Position numbers and translations under genes: made by a program. Source: an uncultured Bacteroides sp. (GTDB lineage: Bacteria > Bacteroidota > Bacteroidia > Bacteroidales > UBA11471). Taken from it: DNA of 10,014 nucleotides. Below the pieces are notes generated by a model. The model saw only the letters and a program-made list of their open reading frames with translations, was not told the DNA's origin and did no database searches. Below are positions 1 to 5,290 of this stretch, piece by piece; position 1 is the stretch's first letter, and each line of letters opens with the position of its first letter. The stretch spans positions 1 through 10,014 of the forward strand of contig CAJLYN010000069.1 of assembly GCA_905210875.1 (NCBI GenBank), given 5' to 3'.

Positions 1-235
1 GGGTGTAGCCGATGCGGTTGATGACCCGGCGGGCCACCTCGTGCAGGTCGATGTAGGCTTGTGATTTCACTTCGCCGGCGAGGACCACCTGTCCGGTGGT
101 TACCAGTGTTTCGCAGGCGACCTTCGATTGGGGGTCGTAGGCGAGGAATTCGTCGAGAATGGCGTCGGAAATTTGGTCGGCCACCTTGTCGGGGTGTCCT
201 TCCGATACCGATTCGGAGGTGAAGAGATAGTTCAT
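1..235 (-). CDS. metK: S-adenosylmethionine synthetase (methionine adenosyltransferase), N-terminal part, truncated by window edge
   Basis: The enzyme makes S-adenosylmethionine from methionine and ATP in the cytoplasm, supplying the cell's main methyl donor. The minus strand reads [17 protein letters not shown] and continues in frame to the window edge, giving 78 residues of a protein normally near 400-430. The GHPDK motif (residues 13-17) carries the ATP-site His14 and metal-binding Asp16. The segment at 41-55 ([15 protein letters not shown]) holds the conserved acidic residues Glu42 and Glu55, at the same numbering as in the E. coli enzyme. The ATG at 233-235 is chosen because family members start exactly here, a few residues before the [13 protein letters not shown] signature. 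No Shine-Dalgarno sequence is evident, as is usual in Bacteroidetes. Upstream lie a hairpin only two bases from the start codon and a probable promoter about 160 bases away. The identification is secure; only the remainder of the gene is unseen. Confidence 0.97.
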   Translation of the reverse strand, partial: MNYLFTSESVSEGHPDKVADQISDAILDEFLAYDPQSKVACETLVTTGQVVLAGEVKSQAYIDLHEVARRVINRIGYT

Positions 236-237
236 TT

Positions 238-277
238 CTTATCGTTTTTGTCGGTTAAAAAAATAACTTCCGATAAG
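238..277 (-). promoter_or_regulatory. Hairpin in the metK leader, directly before the start codon
   Basis: An inverted repeat, CTTATCG (238-244) and CGATAAG (271-277), encloses a second, inner inverted repeat, GTTA (254-257) and TAAC (264-267). The metK ATG (235-233) begins two bases beyond the outer arm, so in the metK transcript a two-tier stem would sit immediately before the initiation codon. An alternative pairing, where the UCG of the distal arm pairs with the CGA next to the inner stem, would free the arm nearest the start. The pairing is visible in the sequence. A role in controlling translation is inference, and I recognise no known SAM riboswitch class here. The stem is A/U-rich and may be weak. 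Confidence 0.35.
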
Positions 278-402
278 AGATGGAGGGGGAGAAAAATGCG
301 GGGCGGTTTTCCGGCCGTAGGGGTCGGGGCGGAGGTAATTACCGTTTTAGCAGTTTTTTAGTGTGGTTGCAAGCAGCCAAATCCATCCACATATCGTGGC
401 TG

Positions 403-433
403 CAAAGTAACATCTTTTTTGCGAGTTGTGCAA
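403..433 (-). promoter_or_regulatory. Probable metK promoter (-33/-7 of Bacteroidetes type)
   Basis: On the minus strand TTGC (433-430) is followed after 19 bases by TTACTTTG (410-403) and then CAGCC. The TTG/-7 spacing fits the Bacteroidetes primary-sigma promoter (TTTG and TAnnTTTG); the -7 box has one mismatch at its second base. Transcription would start near 396 and give a metK leader of roughly 160 nt containing the hairpin at 238-277. No better -7 match was found on this strand between 236 and 600. Confidence 0.4.
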
Positions 434-547
434 GAAGATAATCGAAAGAAAAATAATTCTCTCCGAAAAGGAAACCGATATAGGGTATGAACAGCCGCTT
501 GGGTGTTGGAATCTGTACTGGGCCGGATGATGATTCAGAAAAAATGC

Positions 548-555
548 TATCTTTG
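548..555 (+). promoter_or_regulatory. -7 promoter element (TATCTTTG) upstream of the small membrane-protein gene
   Basis: TATCTTTG followed by CG is a perfect match to the Bacteroidetes -7 consensus TAnnTTTG. No clear TTTG was found at the expected -33 distance (around 523-530), so the promoter may be weak or need an activator. A start near 562 would leave about 130 bases before the ATG at 695, and the transcript would include the coding remnant at 580-723. Confidence 0.45.
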
Positions 556-579
556 CGAAAGGAGACCTATAAAAATTAA

Positions 580-723
580 GACTCTTCGTTATCCGACAAC
601 TTTACCTATGTTCTCACTTTGGCAGAAAGATATGAAAAAGCCAAGAGCGTGTATGAAACGATAGGCGAGAACGGAATGATAAACCAAAAGAATAATGCGT
701 ATTTCAATTTGTACTCTGATTAA
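580..723 (+). pseudogene. Possible remnant of a coding sequence lacking a start codon
   Basis: One plus-strand frame stays open from 580 (after TAA at 577-579) to a TAA at 721-723. Its translation has a convincing protein-like composition, for example AERYEKAKSVYETIGENG followed by MINQKNNAYFNLYSD, which suggests an amphipathic helix of the TPR or coiled-coil sort. There is no ATG or GTG early in the frame; a TTG at 619 is the only early alternative start, and the first ATG is deep inside. The stretch overlaps the first 29 bases of the following gene in another frame. It may be the decayed 3' end of a gene once read with its neighbour, or chance. I do not recognise the family. Confidence 0.25.
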
Positions 724-1240
724 ACGAATTTTGCGAGGCATAAAGAATGTCCTGCTGATTTTCTCCTGCTGTGTGGGAGTGATTATATTGCTTTTTCTCA
801 TGCGGTGTAACAAGGACGAGTACAGCCATTTCGACCGAATGATGTTGGCCGGCTGGAATACAAGCGATACCATAGTCGACCTGTCGCACCTCACCCCGTT
901 TCAGTGGGACACGATGTATTATTATGAGAACGGTTGTTCGGAAGAGGTGATGGCATCGTTCGGCGTTATTGCCGATGCCAGTATGCAAGATGTGATGGAC
1001 TCGTTCGGTATTATGCAAGATGTGATCATCTTTAAGGACAAAAAAGGCCGGAGCGTTTATTGGGACAAGTGGATATATTCTTGGGAGAATTCTCACTATG
1101 GAAATGGAGGGTTTATAATCATACCCGATTTCAATTATTTGCGGGTCAGCAGCGACGATGCCCTTTTTAAGGTTCGTAAAAAAACGGATTGTACTATTCT
1201 GTTGGAGCATCTTCCACGAGGAGAAGAGCGGCAGGATTAG
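695..1240 (+). CDS. Uncharacterised small protein with an N-terminal membrane anchor
   Basis: The 181-residue product is not recognised. It begins with a basic N-terminus (Arg2, Lys10, Arg11, Arg14, Lys17) followed by one hydrophobic segment at about residues 18-37 (NVLLIFSCCVGVIILLFLMR), which fits a single inner-membrane anchor with the rest outside. Cysteines in this segment could suggest a lipoprotein, but no good lipobox precedes an acceptable mature start. The remaining 140 or so residues form a mixed, soluble-looking domain rich in aromatic residues (FQWDTMYYYENG near residue 70, YWDKWIYSW near 122). The ATG at 695 is preferred because it keeps the charged-then-hydrophobic start intact. 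The gene stands alone, divergent from metK and convergent with the SulP gene, and ends just before a strong terminator. It is visibly richer in A/T and in ATA, AAT and TTT codons than its neighbours, which may point to a lineage-specific or acquired gene. Confidence 0.7.
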   Translation: MRISICTLIKRILRGIKNVLLIFSCCVGVIILLFLMRCNKDEYSHFDRMMLAGWNTSDTIVDLSHLTPFQWDTMYYYENGCSEEVMASFGVIADASMQDVMDSFGIMQDVIIFKDKKGRSVYWDKWIYSWENSHYGNGGFIIIPDFNYLRVSSDDALFKVRKKTDCTILLEHLPRGEERQD

Positions 1241-1279
1241 AATCGTTTTCCCCGATAGCTGATTCACCGATAATAATAA

Positions 1280-1319
1280 CGGCTGTCTCCCTGCGGAGAC
1301 AGCCGTTTCTCTTTTTATT
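1280..1319 (+). terminator. Intrinsic terminator between convergent genes, possibly bidirectional
   Basis: CGGCTGTCTCC (1280-1290) and GGAGACAGCCG (1295-1305) form a perfect 11-bp stem with a CTGC loop, followed on the plus strand by a T-rich run to about 1319. It lies 39 bases after the stop of the small membrane-protein gene. In the other direction the stem follows the SulP stop codon by about 27 bases and is trailed by TTATTATTA, so it can plausibly end both transcripts. Confidence 0.88.
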
Positions 1320-1332
1320 GGGGGGAAGATTA

Positions 1333-3018
1333 TTATTTCAGTTTCTCGTTGAGCTCGACGAGGGCGTTGGCCTTTTCTACGGCTTTGGATATGTGGTCGC
1401 AGATGTTTTCGTTGCCGATGATTTTGTTGAGCCCCGACTTGTAGAGTGTCTCCTGCACCGAGGGGTTGACACCCGAGAGTATGACCCGTATGCCCTCGCG
1501 GTGCGACGACTCGACGAGTATTTGCAGGTTGTGCAGGCCGGTCGAGTCGATGAAAGGCACTTTGCGCATGCGAATGATGCGCACCACCGGTTTGTCGCCC
1601 ATCTCGCGCATCACTTCGTCGAACTTCGTGGCCACTCCGAAGAAGAACGGACCGTTGATTTCGTATACCTCCACGCCTTTGGCGATGTTCAGCGTCTCGT
1701 GCTGGGTCATCTCGGTGCCCTGGGCCACGTCGAGCTCATCTTTCAATACCGAAATCTGCACATTCTCCGACACACGGCGCAGGAAGAGCAGCACGGCCAG
1801 CAGCAGACCTATCTCGATGGCGATGGTGAGGTTGAAGACGACGGTGAGAATGAATGTCGTGGCGAGAATGGCTACATCAGACTTGGGATTTTTCAGCAGC
1901 GAACGCACGGTGCGCCAACCGCTCATGTTGTAGGCCACGATTACGAGTACGCCGGCCAGGCAGGCCATGGGTACGAGTTTGATAAGTGGCATGAGCAGCA
2001 GGAAGATGGCCAGCAGCACCACGGCGTGAATGATGCCGGCTACGGGGGTGCGGCCGCCGTTGTTGATATTGGTCATGGTGCGGGCTATGGCTCCCGTCAC
2101 GGGAATACCGCCGAAGAAGGGCACGACGATGTTGGCGACGCCCTGACCGATGAGTTCGGTGTTGGAGTTGTGGTGTTCGCTCACGGCACCGTCGGCCACA
2201 GTAGCCGAGAGCAGCGACTCGATGGCACACAAGATGGCGATGGTGAAGGCCGGCGAGAGCAGCTGGTTGATGGTGGCCATGTCGAGGTGGAGTGGTTGCG
2301 GCTCGGGTATCTCGTTGCTGATGTCGAACCGGTCGCCGATGGTTTCGATACCGGTGATGCCCCATACCTCTTTCATGAGGTAGGCAACGACCGTCATGAT
2401 GATGATGGCTACCAGCGAACCCGGTATCTTGCGCGATATCTTGGGCATGACGGCGATGATGAGAATGCTGGCCACGCCGATGAAGAGCGACAGCGGGTTG
2501 ATGGTGTCGAGGTGCCGGAAGTAGACGGCCCACTGCGAGAGACAGTCGGCCGGGAGCTTGTCGACGGTGAGACCCAACATGTCTTTGACCTGTGTGGTGA
2601 AGATGGTGAGGGCGATACCGCTGGTGAAACCCACGACAATGGGGTAGGGTATGAACTTGATGATGCCGCCCAGGCGGAAGAGTCCCATCATGATAAGCAT
2701 GGCTCCTGCCATGGCTGTGGCAATGGCAAGCCCTTCGAGGCCGTAGCCCTGTATGATACCGAATACGATGACGATGAATGCGCCGGTGGGGCCTCCTATC
2801 TGCACCGAGCTACCTCCCAGGGCCGAGACGATGAAGCCGCCGACGATGGCGGTGATGAGACCTTTTTCGGGAGTGACACCCGAGGCGATGCCGAATGCGA
2901 TGGCAAGTGGCAGCGCTACGATGCCCACAATGATACCGGCCATGAGGTCGGCCATGAATTTTTCGCGCGAGTAGTGGCGCAAGCCTTCCAACAGTTTGGG
3001 CTGAAAATCAATCTTCAT
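1333..3018 (-). CDS. SulP-family inorganic anion transporter with C-terminal STAS domain
   Basis: This 561-residue inner-membrane protein belongs to the SulP/SLC26 family, whose members carry sulfate, bicarbonate or related anions by proton- or sodium-coupled symport or by exchange. Residues 25-430 hold about 12-14 hydrophobic segments. Family signatures include ALPLAIAFGIASGVTPEKG (35-53), QIGGPTGA (73-80), the ESLLSATVADG segment (267-277) with its conserved Glu267, and FFGGIPVTGAIARTMTNINN (311-330) before GGRTPVAG. A cytoplasmic STAS domain follows at about 450-553 with the DSTG motif at 491-494; Ser492 aligns with the serine phosphorylated in anti-sigma-factor antagonists. The length is usual for bacterial SulP. 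The ATG at 3018 gives the family's normal N-terminus and lies 29 bases after a perfect -7 promoter element. The substrate cannot be read from sequence: no sulfate-assimilation or carbonic anhydrase gene is adjacent, so both sulfate and bicarbonate remain possible. The upstream lipoprotein gene on the same strand is 130 bases away and probably separately transcribed. Confidence 0.95.
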   Translation of the reverse strand: MKIDFQPKLLEGLRHYSREKFMADLMAGIIVGIVALPLAIAFGIASGVTPEKGLITAIVGGFIVSALGGSSVQIGGPTGAFIVIVFGIIQGYGLEGLAIATAMAGAMLIMMGLFRLGGIIKFIPYPIVVGFTSGIALTIFTTQVKDMLGLTVDKLPADCLSQWAVYFRHLDTINPLSLFIGVASILIIAVMPKISRKIPGSLVAIIIMTVVAYLMKEVWGITGIETIGDRFDISNEIPEPQPLHLDMATINQLLSPAFTIAILCAIESLLSATVADGAVSEHHNSNTELIGQGVANIVVPFFGGIPVTGAIARTMTNINNGGRTPVAGIIHAVVLLAIFLLLMPLIKLVPMACLAGVLVIVAYNMSGWRTVRSLLKNPKSDVAILATTFILTVVFNLTIAIEIGLLLAVLLFLRRVSENVQISVLKDELDVAQGTEMTQHETLNIAKGVEVYEINGPFFFGVATKFDEVMREMGDKPVVRIIRMRKVPFIDSTGLHNLQILVESSHREGIRVILSGVNPSVQETLYKSGLNKIIGNENICDHISKAVEKANALVELNEKLK

Positions 3019-3046
3019 ACGATTACCTTAAAAATTTTTGAAGCCG

Positions 3047-3054
3047 CAAATGTA
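3047..3054 (-). promoter_or_regulatory. -7 promoter element (TACATTTG) for the SulP gene
   Basis: On the minus strand TACATTTG followed by CGGC matches the TAnnTTTG consensus exactly. It would start transcription near 3040 and leave a leader of about 20 bases before the ATG. A TTTG lies upstream at 3071-3068 but only 13 bases away, closer than the usual -33 spacing, so the -33 box is unclear. The position supports independent expression of the transporter rather than read-through from the lipoprotein gene. Confidence 0.55.
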
Positions 3055-3148
3055 GTGCTTTTTTTAACAAAATACCCTATTAATGGAAAATTTTGTAAAA
3101 AATCGAGACGGTTCCAAAAAAAGAAGGACTTTGCGCGATGTCGACCGG

Positions 3149-5089
3149 TCAGCGACTGGTGCGGCCGCCGGTGAGGGTGGGTTGGTTGGAGTAGATGGGG
3201 GTTTGTTCCTCTTCTTCGGCCTGTGTATCGGTCTGAACGTCTTTGGGTTTGTTCTTGACGATTTCGTAGGGTTTCTGGCTCTCGATGGGGGTGGCATAGA
3301 CGTCCCACGACTGGTCTACGTCCCAGTTGGCCCGCAACGAGAGACTGCCGGGGTAATAAAATACCTTTTCGGGTTGACGCTTTTCCTGATAGTTGCCGGT
3401 ATCCCACACCCCGTTGTCATTGTCGTCGAGGCACAGCCGCATATAATAGGTGCCGGGATTGACATAACGGAAGAGCGCCGAACCGTTTTTCACCCGGGCT
3501 TTGTAGACGGGTTGGTCGGTGTTGTTGAGCAGTTCGACAAATGCCGGGCCCGTGATGCCGATGGTGCGTACCAGTAGGTTGGAGTATTCTTCGATGGCTC
3601 TTACCTTAAAGTTGTGAATCAGTGTGTTGGTGGGATTGCCATAGATGTTTTCGGCCGCCAGGGAGTCGAGGGTGAAACGGTATTCGCCACCCGACACCCA
3701 TTTGTTTCTCAGCCGATAGGTACGAGGTTGTTCGGGTTCGGGCAGGAACGAGTATTCGTCGACCGGCACCCAGAGGGTATCGACTTTGCGTTCGAGATGT
3801 ACGGCGAGCGAGTCAAGGTGCTTTACCGGCTGGTCAAATATGTAGGCCGGCGAGGCATAGTAGTCGATGGTCGACCCACTGCGGTTGCTTATGGCCATAA
3901 ATTCGATGGGAGGTGGCAGCGTGTCGGAGTCGTTCGACTTTTTCCGGTTGCGCGTTGAACGTTTCCTTTCGCGGTACACCCACAGCATTGTGTCGTTGTA
4001 GAGCGAGAGTTGTTGCAGGGTGTCGGTGCGGAAGTATTGCGCAGCTATGCGCAGCGAGTCGTTGTTGTAGGCAAGCGAGTCGCGCAGCCAGTAGGTAATG
4101 GTGTCGTTGGTCGGGTTCTTCTCGATGATGGCCCACTCTTCGGCGGGGAAGTTCAGCGGGGTGATGTGTGGCAGCGAATCCTGAGGGGCCGAGAAGTAGA
4201 GGGTGATTTTGCGGCGGTCGGTACGGTCGAATTTCTCGAAGTAGCTGGCCTTGTAGTTTTCGTTGAAGGCCCGCAGCACGATATGGTCGGGAAAGTAGTG
4301 CGGTTGCAGCGAGGTAACGATGGTGTCGATGGTACTGGTGTCGGCCCATATCGTGTCGTTGTGCCACTCCATGGTGACGGTGGGGGTGAAGACCGAGTCG
4401 AGGTAGGCTATGTCTTCGGTGGCGTTGTCGAAGAAGTAGTTGCGGTTACCGTCTTTGAGGGCGAAGATGCGGTAGGTGCCCTCGGCGATGTTGCGCACGG
4501 TAAACCGTCCGTATTCGTCGGTGCGACTCATGCGCAGGAAAGGCTGGGTGGTAAAGGCCGTGTCGGCCAACTGAGCGTAGATACCCACCAGCATGTTACT
4601 TACCGGTTCGAGGTCGGAGGCGTTGAGCAGTATGCCCGACATTTCGAGCGTGTCGATGTGGTCACCCGTCGAGAAGTAGAAACTGAAACCGGCCAGCTTG
4701 TTTTTCTCGTTGTTGTCGACAATGGCATCGCCGCAGTCGATGGTGTAGGTGGTATTGGGTTTTATCGAGTCGTTCAGCACAAACGACACAGTGCGGCCCA
4801 GACTGGTTATCTGTGGCATCTGGGTCTGTGGGGGCGAGATGATGATTTTCTCGTTAGGACTTTCTATCTGGACGATTTCGTCGAATTCGAGCGTGATTTT
4901 GTTCTTGTCGTAATGGAGTGTACCTATCGGTGGGTTGCTCTTTTTCAATACGGGAGGGGTCTCGTCTTTGGGCCCCCCGCCGGGACGTCCCATGTTGGCA
5001 CAGGAGTAGCAGCACAGCCCTATAAAAAAGATGAGGGCTATGGCAAGGCCTTTCCCGGGCCGGTTGAAAAGAGGACGATGCAGACTCAT
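3149..5089 (-). CDS. Ig-like domain-containing surface lipoprotein
   Basis: The 646-residue product is a predicted Sec-exported lipoprotein of a family common in Bacteroidetes and of unknown function. A basic start is followed by a hydrophobic stretch (residues 14-26), with probable lipidation at Cys30 in the CCYSC motif and then ANMGRPGGGPKDETPP, a typical Gly/Asp-containing export tether. Residues of about 45-143 resemble a bacterial Ig-like (SbsA/Big_5) domain, with VLKKSNPPIG near the start and ITLEFDEIVQ as the characteristic strand. About 144-235 resembles a carboxypeptidase-regulatory-like beta sandwich (DEYGRFTVRNIAEGTYRIFA). The central part is beta-rich and unassigned. Near residues 554-562 the DDNDNGVWD motif looks like a calcium-binding loop, and the tail is acidic (AEEEEQ). 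The frame stays open upstream to an ATG at 5254, but the start at 5089 is preferred because it gives a proper signal peptide and lies just after a -7 element. The gene is divergent from secDF. Confidence 0.85.
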   Translation of the reverse strand: MSLHRPLFNRPGKGLAIALIFFIGLCCYSCANMGRPGGGPKDETPPVLKKSNPPIGTLHYDKNKITLEFDEIVQIESPNEKIIISPPQTQMPQITSLGRTVSFVLNDSIKPNTTYTIDCGDAIVDNNEKNKLAGFSFYFSTGDHIDTLEMSGILLNASDLEPVSNMLVGIYAQLADTAFTTQPFLRMSRTDEYGRFTVRNIAEGTYRIFALKDGNRNYFFDNATEDIAYLDSVFTPTVTMEWHNDTIWADTSTIDTIVTSLQPHYFPDHIVLRAFNENYKASYFEKFDRTDRRKITLYFSAPQDSLPHITPLNFPAEEWAIIEKNPTNDTITYWLRDSLAYNNDSLRIAAQYFRTDTLQQLSLYNDTMLWVYRERKRSTRNRKKSNDSDTLPPPIEFMAISNRSGSTIDYYASPAYIFDQPVKHLDSLAVHLERKVDTLWVPVDEYSFLPEPEQPRTYRLRNKWVSGGEYRFTLDSLAAENIYGNPTNTLIHNFKVRAIEEYSNLLVRTIGITGPAFVELLNNTDQPVYKARVKNGSALFRYVNPGTYYMRLCLDDNDNGVWDTGNYQEKRQPEKVFYYPGSLSLRANWDVDQSWDVYATPIESQKPYEIVKNKPKDVQTDTQAEEEEQTPIYSNQPTLTGGRTSR

Positions 5090-5111
5090 GTATATAGGTT
5101 GTTCTCGACGA

Positions 5112-5119
5112 CAAAGATA
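5112..5119 (-). promoter_or_regulatory. -7 promoter element (TATCTTTG) for the lipoprotein gene
   Basis: On the minus strand TATCTTTG matches TAnnTTTG exactly and predicts transcription starting near 5105, about 15 bases before the ATG at 5089. This argues against the longer reading from 5254, which would place the promoter inside the coding sequence. No clear TTTG box is found at the -33 position. Confidence 0.5.
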
Positions 5120-5195
5120 CGACAAAGATGTAGAAAAAGCGCTTTTCTCCTTGAAATATAACTTCTTTTTTGGCTTCTGAGAAGACAAAAATTCG

Positions 5196-5203
5196 TATTT
5201 TTG
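5196..5203 (+). promoter_or_regulatory. Distal -7 promoter element (TATTTTTG) upstream of secDF
   Basis: TATTTTTG followed by CAGCC is an exact TAnnTTTG match. A TTTG occurs at 5169-5172, 23 bases before it, slightly farther than the usual -33 spacing. It would give a secDF leader of roughly 80 bases. Confidence 0.5.
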
Positions 5204-5225
5204 CAGCCGTAACCGAAAAAAGCCA

Positions 5226-5233
5226 TATATTTG
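5226..5233 (+). promoter_or_regulatory. Proximal -7 promoter element (TATATTTG) upstream of secDF
   Basis: TATATTTG followed by CACC is a second exact TAnnTTTG match, 30 bases downstream of the first. The TTTG within the distal element (5200-5203) lies 22 bases before it and might serve as its -33 box. Either or both may drive secDF; this one would leave a leader of about 50 A/T-rich bases. Confidence 0.45.
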
Positions 5234-5290
5234 CACCTTAAATCGAATACACAAAAATAATTATCAAAAACATAAAAAGTAATAATCACA

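Larger units (their letters stand above)
236..694. other. Divergent intergenic region between metK and the small membrane-protein gene
   Basis: This 459-base stretch separates two divergently read genes. It holds the metK leader with its hairpin (238-277), the probable metK promoter (403-433), a plus-strand -7 element (548-555), and a startless open stretch that reads like protein (580-723). An ATG-initiated frame at 128-361 on the plus strand is the antisense shadow of metK and its leader. No tRNA- or rRNA-like sequence was seen. Confidence 0.6.

Noticed and set aside
236..420. Possible SAM riboswitch ahead of metK
   Set aside because: I could not recognise the conserved core of any SAM riboswitch class. 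Only the local hairpin is supportable.
1189..3174. A 661-codon open frame on the plus strand, antisense to the whole SulP gene
   Set aside because: Its translation is Gly/His/Asp/Val-rich with no domain character, while the opposite strand encodes a textbook SulP protein. Codon bias in the real gene removes stops from this antisense frame.
4010..5161. Plus-strand 383-codon frame opposite the lipoprotein gene
   Set aside because: Antisense shadow, Val/Gly/Arg-rich with no motif; it runs into the lipoprotein promoter region.
5252..5259. A minus-strand TATTTTTG that matches the -7 consensus and could drive the longer lipoprotein reading
   Set aside because: It overlaps the 5254 ATG itself, so it cannot supply a leader for that start, and the surrounding sequence is so A/T-rich that a chance match is likely.
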